A stretch of DNA of 64,000 nt from Alistipes sp. (GCA_023667265.1 JAMPAJ010000001.1:969602-1033601), one strand, 5' to 3'; positions 33,056 through 42,457 are shown, numbered from the stretch's first letter. The notes: generated by a model not told the origin, from the letters alone. A program made the numbers and translations.

Positions 33056-35080
33056 TTATTCCTCAAATGCAGTGACGATGCGCTCTATACGTCCGCCAAG
33101 CTCCTCTGTGAGCACGCGCTTCTCCTCGATCTCCTGGATAATATCCTGACCGTAGCTGTTGATATAGGTCATCAGCTCCTCGGTATACTCGCGCATCTCC
33201 TTCGGCTTTATATGCTTGAAAAGACCATGCTGTGCGGCATAGAGGAGAATTACCTGCTCGTAGTGCCGTCTGGGTCTGTACAGGGGCTGCTTCAGAAGCT
33301 CCGTCAGCATACGTCCGTGCTCCAGCAGCTCTGTTGTCGCCTGGTCAAGCTCGGAGCTGAACTGGGTGAAAATTTCCATTTCCTTGAACTGCGCCAGGTC
33401 GATACGCAGATTTCCGGCAGCTTTCTTCATCGCCTTCGTCTGAGCCGCGCCGCCTACACGTGAAACGGAAAGACCGTAGTTTACCGCAGGACGCTGTCCC
33501 GAGTTGAAAAGCTCGCTTTCAAGGAATATCTGTCCGTCGGTTATAGAAATGACGTTAGTCGGGATATACGCCGAAATATCGCCTGCAAGAGTCTCAATGA
33601 CAGGCAGCGCAGTCAGCGAACCGCCGCCGTGCTCGTCGTCGAGACGGCTTGAACGCTCCAGAAGTCTGGAGTGGAGATAGAAAACATCTCCGGGGTAAGC
33701 CTCGCGTCCCGGGGGACGGTGGAGCAGCAGGGACATGGCGCGGTATGCAACGGCGTGCTTTGACAGATCGTCATAGACGATAAGAACGTCCTTGCCCTTC
33801 GACATAAAATACTCCGCGATAGCCGTACCGGAGTAGGGCGAAATGTACTGGAACGGCGCAGGATCGCTTGCCGATGCGCATACCACAACGGAATAGTCCA
33901 TTGCGCCGTACTTTTTCAGGGTGTTGACGACCTGCGCAACGGTAGAGGATTTCTGACCGATAGCGACATAGACGCAGATAACGTCCTGATCCTTCTGATT
34001 TATAATAGTATCAACGGCGATAGAGGTCTTACCCGTCTGTCTGTCGCCGATTATAAGCTCACGCTGACCGCGTCCGATAGGGAACATGGAGTCGATTGCA
34101 AGGATTCCGGTCTGTAACGGCACGGAAACAGGCTTACGCTCGATAACGCCGGGAGCTTCGCGCTCGATAGGGAAGTAGTCCTCGGCGCGTATCTGTCCGA
34201 GACCGTCGATAGGCGCACCGAGAGCGTCAACGACTCTGCCGAGCAGCTCGTCGCTTACGCCGATTCCGGCACGTTTTCCGGTCCTGATAACGGAAGAGCC
34301 TTCCGTAAGACCATGGTCATCGCCGAGAAGAACGACTCCCACGGAGTTTTCCTCCAGATTCTGGACGATACCGCGGATACCCGTCTCAAACTCCACAAGC
34401 TCGCCGTACATAACGCCGCTCATGCCACGGACTGCTGCGATACCGTCGCCAAGGCGTACAACGAAGCCCGTCTCTGAAGCGCCGGAACGGATCTCGAAAT
34501 CCTTGACCTCAGTTTTGAGGACGGAGATGATATCGCCGCTGCTTATGTTCTTGCCCTTTGCTTCCGTCAGACCGGCGGCGCGGCTCTGGAGCGTCTCGCG
34601 CATGGAGCGGAGGCTTGAACGGTAGCTGCGGTCGTATTCCACGTCCCCGGCGTTGAGGATAAATCCGCCGATGATATCCGGGTCTTGTCTGTACTCGATA
34701 TCGACCTCGTCCTTGACGAATTTTTCCATGATAAATTTCCGCAGCTCAGCCTGCTGATTTTCTGTCAGCGGCGTCACATAGCGGACTACAGCCTTGATGC
34801 CGCCCTGCTTTTCCAGCAGAACGTCAAGATATGCGTCGAAAACCTCGTCAATTCCGCCGATCAGTCCTGCTTTTGCGGCGTTTATCATAGTACGCTCCAG
34901 GCTTTTCGGGAAGATGCGCTTTATGACATTGCGCTTCTCCTCGGCAGTTATGAGAGGATTTGACATTGTCTCCTTTACATCCGGGCAGGCGGAAAAAACA
35001 CCCTTTGCGGTCTCGATGTCCTCACGGGTTATATTCAGCCGCACCAGCTCGCTTACAAGCTCCTTCTGAAGGTCGTTCAT
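33056..35080 (-). CDS. atpHA: Fused ATP synthase delta-alpha subunit
   Basis: One uninterrupted frame of 674 residues. Residues 1-175 match subunit delta (OSCP fold; [39 protein letters not shown]). Residues about 180-674 match a full alpha subunit ([37 protein letters not shown]-loop [31 protein letters not shown]). Normal genomes have separate genes of about 180 and 505 residues. Around the junction (residues 160-190) no ATG, GTG or TTG with a ribosome site occurs; the only nearby Met (160, at 34603) is preceded by CCTCCGCTCC, not a Shine-Dalgarno sequence. The ATG overlaps the atpF stop (ATGA). A sequencing indel is unlikely because no stop or start signal is visible in the other frames at the junction. 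Confidence 0.9.
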   Translation of the reverse strand: MNDLQKELVSELVRLNITREDIETAKGVFSACPDVKETMSNPLITAEEKRNVIKRIFPKSLERTMINAAKAGLIGGIDEVFDAYLDVLLEKQGGIKAVVRYVTPLTENQQAELRKFIMEKFVKDEVDIEYRQDPDIIGGFILNAGDVEYDRSYRSSLRSMRETLQSRAAGLTEAKGKNISSGDIISVLKTEVKDFEIRSGASETGFVVRLGDGIAAVRGMSGVMYGELVEFETGIRGIVQNLEENSVGVVLLGDDHGLTEGSSVIRTGKRAGIGVSDELLGRVVDALGAPIDGLGQIRAEDYFPIEREAPGVIERKPVSVPLQTGILAIDSMFPIGRGQRELIIGDRQTGKTSIAVDTIINQKDQDVICVYVAIGQKSSTVAQVVNTLKKYGAMDYSVVVCASASDPAPFQYISPYSGTAIAEYFMSKGKDVLIVYDDLSKHAVAYRAMSLLLHRPPGREAYPGDVFYLHSRLLERSSRLDDEHGGGSLTALPVIETLAGDISAYIPTNVISITDGQIFLESELFNSGQRPAVNYGLSVSRVGGAAQTKAMKKAAGNLRIDLAQFKEMEIFTQFSSELDQATTELLEHGRMLTELLKQPLYRPRRHYEQVILLYAAQHGLFKHIKPKEMREYTEELMTYINSYGQDIIQEIEEKRVLTEELGGRIERIVTAFEE

Positions 35081-35568
35081 TTCTGTTCAGCCTCCTCTTT
35101 TGAAAGAAACTCGTCAACGATCGAGCGGTTCTTTTCGTTGTCCAGATTTGCGCCCACGATCTTTGAAGCAGCCTCGATAGCAAGGTCGGCTATCTCGAAG
35201 TGAGCCTGCTGTATAACGCGCTTTCTCTCGTTTTCGATAGAGGTGTTTGCGGAGCTTATTATCTGTTCTGCCTCTGTGTGGGACTGGTCGATTATAGCGG
35301 CTCTTTCAGCCTCGGCGTCCTCATGAGCCTTGCGGATTATGCTGTTCGCCTCTTCCTTCGCGTCGGAGACAGAGGCGGCGTACTGCTGTTTCAGCTCCTC
35401 TGCTTCCTTTCTGGCAGCTTCCGCGTCGTCGTAGTCCTTCTGGACAGCCTGCCTGCGGTCGTCGAGCATTTTATTAATAGGTTTAAAAAGGAAAATTCTC
35501 AAGGCGATGAACAGGATAAGTACGTTCAGTACCGCCCAGAAAATACTCCAGAAATTAAAATCAAGCAT
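35077..35568 (-). CDS. atpF: ATP synthase F0 b subunit
   Basis: 163 residues. One N-terminal membrane helix ([20 protein letters not shown]) is followed by a long charged helix ([17 protein letters not shown] and beyond) that dimerises into the peripheral stalk. A single b gene, so a homodimer is expected. It normally binds delta, which here is fused to alpha. Confidence 0.94.
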   Translation of the reverse strand: MLDFNFWSIFWAVLNVLILFIALRIFLFKPINKMLDDRRQAVQKDYDDAEAARKEAEELKQQYAASVSDAKEEANSIIRKAHEDAEAERAAIIDQSHTEAEQIISSANTSIENERKRVIQQAHFEIADLAIEAASKIVGANLDNEKNRSIVDEFLSKEEAEQK

Positions 35569-35604
35569 CAGCTTTTCCTCCGGAATTGAAAATTATGTTG
35601 AAAA

Positions 35605-35832
35605 TTATTTTCCGCCCAGAGAGAGGATAATGAGGAGAGCGATAACGAAGCCGTAGATAGCCGTAGCCTCCGCCAGAGCAGAGCCGATAAGCAGCGTGCT
35701 TCTGATGTCTCCCTTAGCCTCGGGCTGACGTGCGATAGCCTCTGTAGCCTTAGCTGTTGCAATACCGATACCGATTCCTGCGCCTGCACCTGTAAGAACT
35801 GCGATAGCAGCGCCGATTGCGATTAATCCCAT
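35605..35832 (-). CDS. atpE: ATP synthase F0 c subunit
   Basis: 75 residues, two membrane helices joined by the polar loop ARQPEAKGD. The ion-binding Glu is in [12 protein letters not shown]. The Gln and Ser ligands that accompany Glu in sodium-driven c-rings are replaced (Ile in [10 protein letters not shown] and Ala after Glu), so proton coupling is expected. The glycine-rich GAGAGIGIG helix packs the ring. Confidence 0.95.
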   Translation of the reverse strand: MGLIAIGAAIAVLTGAGAGIGIGIATAKATEAIARQPEAKGDIRSTLLIGSALAEATAIYGFVIALLIILSLGGK

Positions 35833-35898
35833 AATAATTACCTCCGTAATAGATTTAAATTTTTCTTATGAATTTGTGTTTTATGCAAAATTTTGCCT

Positions 35899-36585
35899 TT
35901 AATCCTCCATAGCCTCGGACATAAACAGCGAGGTGAGGAAAACGAAAACGTATGCCTGGATGCAGCCGTCGAAAATATCGAAATACAAGCTGAAAACCAC
36001 CGGCAGTCCCACAGGCACGCAGAGATGGATAAGCTCCATGACTACGAATGCGCCCAGAACGTTGCCGAAAAGTCGCATACAAAGGGACAGCGGACGGGTT
36101 ATAAGCTCCAGGATATTGATCGGCAGCATGATCGCCATAGGCTCGGCAAAGTGCTTGAAATAGCCTTTTCCGCCGCGTTCGATTATTGTCGTTACCTGTA
36201 TCAGGATAATCGCTATTCCTGCAAGAGCCGCCGTGACGTTGATATCCTTAGTCGGCGGAACGAAGCCGAAAATACCGATTATATTTGAAAATCCGATATA
36301 AATTATCAGGGTTTCAAGCACAGGCAGGTATTTCTTGCCCTTCGGACCAAGTATTCCCAGGAAAAAGCCGTTCAGCTTCTCGATACATATTTCGATAAGG
36401 CACTGCTTGCCATCCGGTATCTTTTTCAGTCCGTGGGTAAAGATAATAGACAGTATTATCAGAACGCCGATTATTATCCAGGTTACGACACAGGAATCGG
36501 GGACGGGTATACCGCCGAAAATCGGGATAGTAAAAGCCGTTTTCGATTCCAGCTCTTCCATAAGCTTTTCGGAAAGATCGCCCAT
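35899..36585 (-). CDS. atpB: ATP synthase F0 a subunit
   Basis: 228 residues from the ATG at 36585 (MGDLSEKLMEELESK) behind AGAAGGTG; an in-frame ATG at 36684 lies in the regulatory leader and is not favoured. Five to six membrane helices; the essential Arg is in LSLCMRLFGNVLGA. It forms the ion half-channels next to the c-ring. First structural gene of the atp operon; no atpI is present upstream. Confidence 0.93.
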   Translation of the reverse strand: MGDLSEKLMEELESKTAFTIPIFGGIPVPDSCVVTWIIIGVLIILSIIFTHGLKKIPDGKQCLIEICIEKLNGFFLGILGPKGKKYLPVLETLIIYIGFSNIIGIFGFVPPTKDINVTAALAGIAIILIQVTTIIERGGKGYFKHFAEPMAIMLPINILELITRPLSLCMRLFGNVLGAFVVMELIHLCVPVGLPVVFSLYFDIFDGCIQAYVFVFLTSLFMSEAMED

Positions 36586-36601
36586 ATCACACCTTCTTTC
36601 T

Positions 36602-36695
36602 TTCAGCAGATATGCCGTTACAGACATATCAAAGTAAAAAAACGGAGAATGCAGGTCTGCTGAATCTCCGTCAAGTGTACGCATATTTCAGCAGA
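36602..36695 (-). promoter_or_regulatory. Candidate attenuator leader of the atp operon
   Basis: On the minus strand: TCTGCTGAA (36695-36687), then an intrinsic terminator (ACGGAGA 36671-36665 / TCTCCGT 36648-36642, then seven T to 36635) whose loop holds TTCAGCAGA (36664-36656), then TCTGCTGAA again (36610-36602) just before the atpB ribosome site. The middle segment can pair perfectly over 9 bases with either outer copy. Such a layout could switch between termination, read-through and initiation control. Structure is inferred by eye. Confidence 0.6.
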
Positions 36696-36717
36696 ATCTC
36701 ATCATTCCACTTTTAAT

Positions 36718-36746
36718 ATAATACAACAAATAAATTGAAAAGTCAA
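36718..36746 (-). promoter_or_regulatory. Promoter of the atp operon
   Basis: TTGACT (36746-36741), 17 bases, TATTAT (36723-36718) on the minus strand; the leader to atpB would be about 125 nt. Confidence 0.75.
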
Positions 36747-36800
36747 GTGCCGACGCGGTTTTTTCGGAATATTTCACAAAAAAATCACTTTAATTACTTT

Positions 36801-37142
36801 TTACTCGCTGCTTTCATCGCCGGCAGCTGCGATCGCTCTGTCAAGCCGCTCTATTGCGCCGGAATTGAGCTTCTCGGAAAGCCGTACTCTGTCGAGCTCC
36901 TTTTTAAAAGCAGCAAGCTCCGTGGCGATGCCCCGCATTATTTCCTTATGCCTGAGCTGCTCGTCCTCCAGGGCGCATATCCGCTTTATCAGGTCGTTTA
37001 TATTTGCCGCAAGAGCCTCGTTTGCCTCGTTCTGTCGTTCGCCGAATTCCGTCAGCTTCTCTCCGGCTCTGAACGCGCCGATCTTCTCGTGTCCGGAAAA
37101 CGTGCGCATTTTCTCGTTTGTCAGTTTATCCACAAAAATCAC
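36801..37142 (-). CDS. Small coiled-coil protein of the polysaccharide cluster
   Basis: 113 residues with no signal peptide or membrane helix. The sequence is highly charged with heptad-like spacing over about residues 30-105 (EANEALAANINDLIKRICAL, ELAAFKKELDRVRLSEKL), suggesting a coiled coil. Its ATG overlaps the stop of the epimerase gene (ATGA), so it belongs to the polysaccharide operon. No family recognised; a chain-length or assembly partner is conceivable but not shown. Confidence 0.7.
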   Translation of the reverse strand: MIFVDKLTNEKMRTFSGHEKIGAFRAGEKLTEFGERQNEANEALAANINDLIKRICALEDEQLRHKEIMRGIATELAAFKKELDRVRLSEKLNSGAIERLDRAIAAAGDESSE

Positions 37143-38083
37143 TTCCTTATTTCCCCGGCAAGACTGTTCCGCCAGTAATCAAGAGTGTCCCTTATAGTTT
37201 TTTCAAGGCTTATTTCCGCCTTCCAGCCCGTGTCCCGGAAAATTTTTGAGACCTCCGGCTCAATAAGCGGAATATCTGCGGCGCGAAGTCTGCCTTTGTC
37301 GGTTTTTATCGATATGCCGCAGTCCGCCATGCCGATGATACGTTCCAGCAGCTCGCCTATGCTCACGGCTTTTCCGCGCCCGACGTTGTACACCTCGCCG
37401 GATCTTCCCTTTTCGCCAAGCAGCCGATATGCGCGGACAACGTCCCGGACATCAGTAAAATCACGCTTCGCATCGAGATTTCCCACGGCGATCACAGGCT
37501 CTTTCAGTCCAAGCTCTATTTCCGCCGCCTGACGGCAGAAATCGGAAATAACGAACGCCGTGCTTTGCTTCGGACCGGTGTGGTTGAAGGAACGTGCCAT
37601 GACGATGTTCATGGAATAGGCGCGGCTGTAGACCTGTCCCAGCATTTCCTGACACGCCTTTGTTGCGGCGTAGACATTTCCGGGACGCAGCGGCTCGTTC
37701 TCAGTAAGAGGGCAGGCATCCTGCCGTATATAGCCGTATTCCTCGCCTGAGCCGATAAGGACTGTGCGGATCTTCGTCTCCCGGAGAGCCTCCAGCAGAT
37801 TGATGCTGCCGATAACGTTGACCTCTGCGGTAAGCTGAGGCTTTTTCCAGGAAAGAGCCACTGAGCTTTGTGCCGCAAGGTGAAAGACCACATCGGGAGC
37901 GGTCTTTTTCAGCACATCCGAAATATCCGCCATGCTGCCTATGTCAAGAGTGAGCGTTTCGCAGGCTCCGGAAATATTCTCCCCGGGCAGACAGGTCGCG
38001 GAGACATCATAGCCGTGAGCGGTCAGCTCGTCAATGAGGTAACCTCCGACAAATCCGCCGCCGCCGATAATAAGCGCCCTCAC
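37139..38083 (-). CDS. rmd: NAD(P)-dependent epimerase/reductase, probable GDP-6-deoxy-D-lyxo-4-hexulose reductase (Rmd)
   Basis: 314 residues, extended short-chain dehydrogenase fold. Dinucleotide-binding loop IIGGGGFVGGYL, active-site YAATK (Tyr-x-x-x-Lys near 135), and DVVFHLAAQSSVALSWKKP. The motifs MARSFNHTGPKQ and NLDAKRDFTDVRDVVRAY are typical of the GDP-mannose dehydratase/Rmd group. With Gmd encoded three genes upstream it would reduce GDP-4-keto-6-deoxymannose to GDP-D-rhamnose. GDP-fucose synthase is less likely; a talose-forming reductase cannot be excluded. Overlaps the upstream glycosyltransferase by 4 bases. Confidence 0.8.
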   Translation of the reverse strand: MRALIIGGGGFVGGYLIDELTAHGYDVSATCLPGENISGACETLTLDIGSMADISDVLKKTAPDVVFHLAAQSSVALSWKKPQLTAEVNVIGSINLLEALRETKIRTVLIGSGEEYGYIRQDACPLTENEPLRPGNVYAATKACQEMLGQVYSRAYSMNIVMARSFNHTGPKQSTAFVISDFCRQAAEIELGLKEPVIAVGNLDAKRDFTDVRDVVRAYRLLGEKGRSGEVYNVGRGKAVSIGELLERIIGMADCGISIKTDKGRLRAADIPLIEPEVSKIFRDTGWKAEISLEKTIRDTLDYWRNSLAGEIRK

Positions 38084-39210
38084 GTTCCGGTCACCTCCGA
38101 GAAAATATCGTAAAGCTGACGTATAACATTCTTTTCGTCAAATTTCTCACGAACTCTCGCTGCTGCGTTTTTGCCGAGCTTTCTGCGGAGAGCCTCGTCG
38201 GAGGCGAGACGGTCTATCGCCCCGGCAAGGGATTTTTCGTCGGAGGGCGGAACAGTCAGTCCGGTCTCTCCGTCTATGCTGACCCAGGGAACTCCCGAGG
38301 GCAGCAGTGTGTTGATGACAGGCTTGCCGTAGACCATTGCTTCAAGCTGGACAATGCCGAACGCCTCGCTCTGGACCACGGACGGCAGCACGAAAATATC
38401 GCAGTCCGCATACGCCTGCCGCAGCTCGATATCCGGGAGAAATCCCAGAAAATGAACCCTTTCCGCAAGTCCGGCGCTTTCCGCAAAGGCTTTTAGCTGC
38501 GTTTCAAGCTCGCCTGTTCCGGCAATGAAAAGCTCGCAGTTTCTCGTCTGCACAAAGGCTTTCAGCAGCACATCCACGCCCTTGTAGTAGACAAGTCTGC
38601 CTGTAAAGAAGACCTTCACGGAGCTTTTATCGGTCAGCTTTTCCGTAAGTATGGGCTTACGGCTCACGGACAGATACTCCTCCGGGTGTATACCGTAGGG
38701 CAGAATGCGGCATTTTTCCCGATATTCCGGGAGAAAGGCAGAGCCGTCGATGTGACCCTCCGTTGCCGCCAGGATAACGTCCGCACGGTCGAGCATATAT
38801 TTCAGGAACGGCTTGTACAGCAGCATGAGCTTTTTCTGCTTCACGATGTCGCTGTGCCAGGAGACCGCGACCTTACCCTTGAAGCCGGACAGCAGAAGCG
38901 CCGCGTCAGCCAGGGGGAATGGCACGTTTATATGAACGATATCCGCATTTTTCGCCATTTTCCGGAACAGCCGGATGAAGCTCAGTGACAGGGGACAGGA
39001 GAAATATGTTCCAAGATTTCCGGCACGGGTCAGCTTTACGCCGTTTATTTTCTCCCGGAAGGTTTTTCCGCGTCCGTCACGGCAGACCAGCGTCCGCACC
39101 TGTACTCCGAACTGCCCCAGCTCCTCGGAATACTGCTTCACAAGGCTTTCGATGCCACCGACGTGGGGCAGGTACGCCTTGTTTACCTCTAAAACCTTTA
39201 ACTTTTTCAT
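38080..39210 (-). CDS. Glycosyltransferase family 4
   Basis: 376 residues, GT-B fold. N-terminal acceptor half (YLPHVGGIESLVKQYSEEL), middle KVFFTGRLVYYKGVDVLL, and the GT4 Glu-x7-Glu motif EAFGIVQLE near 290. A retaining enzyme that uses a nucleotide sugar, likely GDP-activated given its neighbours. Cytoplasmic face of the membrane. Its ATG overlaps the TAA of the next glycosyltransferase. Confidence 0.9.
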   Translation of the reverse strand: MKKLKVLEVNKAYLPHVGGIESLVKQYSEELGQFGVQVRTLVCRDGRGKTFREKINGVKLTRAGNLGTYFSCPLSLSFIRLFRKMAKNADIVHINVPFPLADAALLLSGFKGKVAVSWHSDIVKQKKLMLLYKPFLKYMLDRADVILAATEGHIDGSAFLPEYREKCRILPYGIHPEEYLSVSRKPILTEKLTDKSSVKVFFTGRLVYYKGVDVLLKAFVQTRNCELFIAGTGELETQLKAFAESAGLAERVHFLGFLPDIELRQAYADCDIFVLPSVVQSEAFGIVQLEAMVYGKPVINTLLPSGVPWVSIDGETGLTVPPSDEKSLAGAIDRLASDEALRRKLGKNAAARVREKFDEKNVIRQLYDIFSEVTGT

Positions 39211-40355
39211 TACAAAAGCTCCTTGTAGACGCTGTAAAGCTGCTCAGCCGACTTGTCCCAGGTCATTTCCTTTGCACGTTCAAGACCGCGTACACGCAGG
39301 CTCTCTCTCAGATTTTCGTCGGAATACAGCCGATAAAGTCCCTTTGCTATGCTCTTTGAGGAGTAGGGCTGGCAGATCACTGCACAGTCTCCTGTCACCT
39401 CCGGAAGAGACGCCGCGTCGGTCGTAAGCACCGGAACTCCGCTTGCCATCGCCTCCAGAGGCGGCATACCGAAGCCCTCGTACAGCGACGGAAAAACAAA
39501 GGCGAGAGCTCCGCACATCAGCGGATTCATGTCCTCTGCCGGAACATATTTGGTGAATATGACCTTTTCTTCAAGTCCAAGCTCCCGGACGCGGGCGTAA
39601 ATTTGGTCGCAGAGCCAGCCCTTCGCTCCGGCAAGCACCAGCTTCGGAGGGTCGTTTACGTTCCGGGTTAGTATACAGTAACCGTTTATGAGCCTTTCGA
39701 GGTTTTTCCTCGGCTCGATAGTTCCCACATACAGAAAATAATCGCCCTCGATTCCAAGGGATGCCTTTACCTCGGGTATTCGCTCCGGCTCGTCGCAGGG
39801 ATGGAATTTTTCAAGGTCGACGCCGCAGGGAACAACACGCAGCTTCTCCTCGAAGTCCGGGTAATACCTGATAATTTCCGACCGCGAAAACTCTGAATCC
39901 GTCACAATAATGTCTGCACGCTTCATAGAGGTTTTAAGTCCGGCTGCAAGCATAAGCCTGGTTCTGCCCCGGACGGTTTCAGGGTATGCCTTGCATACCA
40001 TATCGTGGACGGTCACAACGGTCCTTCCGTGGACTCCCGGCGGTACGATATAGTTGAAGAAATGCGTGATGTCCGCATCCTTGCCGAAAAATCCGCTGTA
40101 GGGCACGGGCGCGAAGCTCGTTACAGCGCGGTAGAGCCTGCCGTAGAAATCGGCTGTGCGTATCTTTATTTTATCGCCTGCAAATTCGGAAAGCCGTTCC
40201 GTACAGGCTTTTCTGTCGCTGCCTCCGAAGCAGGTGTAGGTGTATTCATTTTCCGGGTAAAGCCGCGCCATTGCAGTTGTCTGTCCGACCTCGCACCAGC
40301 CTATTCCGGTCAGTTTATCTCCCTGTATCGGGAGCGCGTCAAAAGCTATATTCAT
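39210..40355 (-). CDS. Glycosyltransferase family 4 (mannosyl/rhamnosyltransferase-like)
   Basis: 381 residues. NIAFDALPIQGDKLTGIGWC opens the protein, YLYVGTIEPRKNLERLI lies near 238, and the Glu-x7-Glu motif EGFGMPPLE near 310. The beginning and the EPRKNL segment resemble WbdB/WbpY-like enzymes that transfer mannose or D-rhamnose in O-antigen synthesis, which agrees with the GDP-rhamnose genes around it; specificity is inference. The stop overlaps the following start. Confidence 0.88.
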   Translation of the reverse strand: MNIAFDALPIQGDKLTGIGWCEVGQTTAMARLYPENEYTYTCFGGSDRKACTERLSEFAGDKIKIRTADFYGRLYRAVTSFAPVPYSGFFGKDADITHFFNYIVPPGVHGRTVVTVHDMVCKAYPETVRGRTRLMLAAGLKTSMKRADIIVTDSEFSRSEIIRYYPDFEEKLRVVPCGVDLEKFHPCDEPERIPEVKASLGIEGDYFLYVGTIEPRKNLERLINGYCILTRNVNDPPKLVLAGAKGWLCDQIYARVRELGLEEKVIFTKYVPAEDMNPLMCGALAFVFPSLYEGFGMPPLEAMASGVPVLTTDAASLPEVTGDCAVICQPYSSKSIAKGLYRLYSDENLRESLRVRGLERAKEMTWDKSAEQLYSVYKELL

Positions 40356-40359
40356 TTCG

Positions 40360-41379
40360 TCACCTGTCAGAGCCCGTAATCAGCCGGCGGTCGTTTTCCA
40401 CCATTCGTTCAACAAGCTGCTCAAAGCTGATCTCGCGTTTCCAGCCAAGAGTCTTTTCAGCCTTTGACGGATCGCCAAGGAGCAGCTCGACCTCCGCCGG
40501 ACGGAAGAAGCTCTTGTTAATTTTTACGACTGTTTTTCCGTTTGCCTTGTTTACGCCTATCTCATCTGTTCCGCTGCCTATCCACTGAATGTCGATTCCG
40601 GCACACCTGAACGCTGTCTCCGCAAATTCGCGGACAGTCCTGGTCTCGTTGGTGGCTATTACGTAGTCGTCAGGCTCATCCTGCTGGAGCATCAGCCACA
40701 TGGCGCGGACATAGTCCCGTGAATGACCCCAGTCCCGTTTTGCATCGAGATTTCCAAGCTCCACGCAGTCCTGCATACCGAGACTTATTCTCACTGCCGC
40801 GTCGGTTATCTTTCGTGTGACAAATTCAAGTCCCCGACGTTCGCTTTCGTGATTGAAGAGAATACCGGAGCAGGCGAACATATTGTAGCTCTCCCGGTAA
40901 TTTTTCGTTATCCAGTGACCGTACAGCTTTGCCACGCCGTAGGGGCTTCTGGGATAAAAGGGCGTTGTTTCACACTGCGGGATCTCCTGCACAAGACCGA
41001 ACATTTCCGAGGTGGAAGCCTGATAGAACCGCGCATCCGGCTTTACAAGACGTATCGCCTCCAGCATATTCGTAACGCCTACCGCGTTTATGTCGGCTGT
41101 TGCAACAGGCGTATTCCAGCTTGCGGACACAAAGGACTGCGCCGCAAGATTGTACACCTCGTCAGCCTGGGAGATGCGCATTGCCGAGATAAGCGACACA
41201 GGGTCGGTCATATCGGCATAAATAAGATGAAGCTTATCCTTGAGATGCGCGATATTGCCGTAGTCCACGTTTGCCTTTCTGCGCCATATACCGTAGACCT
41301 CGTATCCCTTTTCAAGGAGCAGCTCTGCAAGATAGGAGCCGTCCTGTCCGGTAATTCCAGTAATAAGTGCGTTTTTCAT
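40360..41379 (-). CDS. gmd: GDP-mannose 4,6-dehydratase
   Basis: 339 residues from the ATG at 41379 (MKNALITGITGQDGSYLAE), 7 bases after GAGG; the ATG 6 bases earlier touches the ribosome site. Signatures: GITGQDGSYLAELLLEKGYE, NLAAQSFVSASWNTP, active-site YGVAKLYGHWITKNYRE and FNHESERRGLEFVTRKI. It converts GDP-mannose to GDP-4-keto-6-deoxymannose, the precursor of GDP-rhamnose, GDP-fucose or GDP-talose. Between manC and a glycosyltransferase, which supports the pathway order. Confidence 0.95.
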   Translation of the reverse strand: MKNALITGITGQDGSYLAELLLEKGYEVYGIWRRKANVDYGNIAHLKDKLHLIYADMTDPVSLISAMRISQADEVYNLAAQSFVSASWNTPVATADINAVGVTNMLEAIRLVKPDARFYQASTSEMFGLVQEIPQCETTPFYPRSPYGVAKLYGHWITKNYRESYNMFACSGILFNHESERRGLEFVTRKITDAAVRISLGMQDCVELGNLDAKRDWGHSRDYVRAMWLMLQQDEPDDYVIATNETRTVREFAETAFRCAGIDIQWIGSGTDEIGVNKANGKTVVKINKSFFRPAEVELLLGDPSKAEKTLGWKREISFEQLVERMVENDRRLITGSDR

Positions 41380-41392
41380 TGTCATACCTCTT

Positions 41393-42457
41393 TCATATCA
41401 GCTCGTCTCTGCCCTGTTCACGGAGCTGAGCTATTATCTGCTTGACGTCCTGAGTGCTGCCTTTTCCGCAGACCAGCAGAGTATCGTCGGTGTCAACTAT
41501 AATTATATCTTCCACTCCGACAGCCGCGATAAGCCGTTTCCCTCCGCATATGGTGCTGCGGCGGACGTTTTCGGTCATAACGTCTCCGGAGATACAGTTC
41601 CGGTTCATGTCGGTGTCGTTTATCCGCTCCACGGACAGCCAGCTTCCAACGTCGTCCCAGCCGAAGCTTCCGGGGATAGTACAGATGTTCTCCGACCTCT
41701 CCATGATGCCGAAATCCACGGATTCCGCAGAAAACGCGGTGAACTCGCGCTCCAGGACTTCCCCGAAATCAGAGCTTCCGAACGCCGCTCCGATACGCTG
41801 TGCGCCCTCGTATATTTCCGGCATAAGCCGCTTGAGACTGGAATTTATCGTGGCAAGCCGCCAGATGAACATACCGCTGTTCCAGAGATAGTTTCCGGAG
41901 GCGAGATATTTTTTCGCAGTGGCAAGATCAGGCTTCTCCTTGAATGCCTCGACCTCGAATACGTCTCCCTTTTCGCTGCCGCAGCAGATATATCCATAGC
42001 CTGTCTCCGGGTAGGAGGGCGTGATGCCGATAGTTATGAGATCGTCGCTGCTTTCGGCTGCTTTCACTGCTTTTTTCAGAGTGTTGAGGAAAATTCCGCG
42101 GCATCTTATAAGGTGGTCGGAGGGCAGGACGAGCATGACCGCATCGTCGTATTTTCTGCCTATTACTGCCGCGGCAAGTGCGATACACGGAGCTGTATTC
42201 CTGGGAGCGGGCTCGGCGAGGATGTTTTCCTCCGGGATCTCCGGAAGCTGCTCCCTGCAAAAGTCCATGTAGGCGGCGTTGGTGACGATATATATGTCTC
42301 CGGCGTCCACCAGAGGGGATATTCTTTCCACGGTTTTCTGTATCATGGTCTTTCCGTCGGAGGTCAGGGATAAAAACTGCTTCGGACGGCTGTTCCGGCT
42401 TTTAGGCCAGAAACGTTCTCCTCGTCCGCCTGCCATGATAACTGCGGTTATCTTCAT
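41393..42457 (-). CDS. manC: Mannose-1-phosphate guanylyltransferase
   Basis: 354 residues, the single-domain form without a phosphomannose isomerase domain. Nucleotide-binding start VIMAGGRGERFWPKSRNSRP followed by KQFLSL, and downstream VLPSDHLI, FKEKPD, WNSGMFIWR and FGWDDVGSW. It makes GDP-mannose from mannose-1-phosphate and GTP. It overlaps the priming transferase gene by 4 bases. Supplies the substrate of Gmd. Confidence 0.95.
   Translation of the reverse strand: MKITAVIMAGGRGERFWPKSRNSRPKQFLSLTSDGKTMIQKTVERISPLVDAGDIYIVTNAAYMDFCREQLPEIPEENILAEPAPRNTAPCIALAAAVIGRKYDDAVMLVLPSDHLIRCRGIFLNTLKKAVKAAESSDDLITIGITPSYPETGYGYICCGSEKGDVFEVEAFKEKPDLATAKKYLASGNYLWNSGMFIWRLATINSSLKRLMPEIYEGAQRIGAAFGSSDFGEVLEREFTAFSAESVDFGIMERSENICTIPGSFGWDDVGSWLSVERINDTDMNRNCISGDVMTENVRRSTICGGKRLIAAVGVEDIIIVDTDDTLLVCGKGSTQDVKQIIAQLREQGRDELI

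Noticed and set aside
33056-35080. The delta-alpha fusion as a sequencing frameshift
   Set aside because: The other frames at the junction show no start codon with a ribosome site, and protein similarity continues smoothly on both sides without an abrupt switch; reads are still needed to be certain.
35605-35832. Sodium-driven ATP synthase
   Set aside because: The c subunit lacks the Gln and Ser ligands that accompany the Glu in sodium-binding c-rings, so proton coupling is expected.
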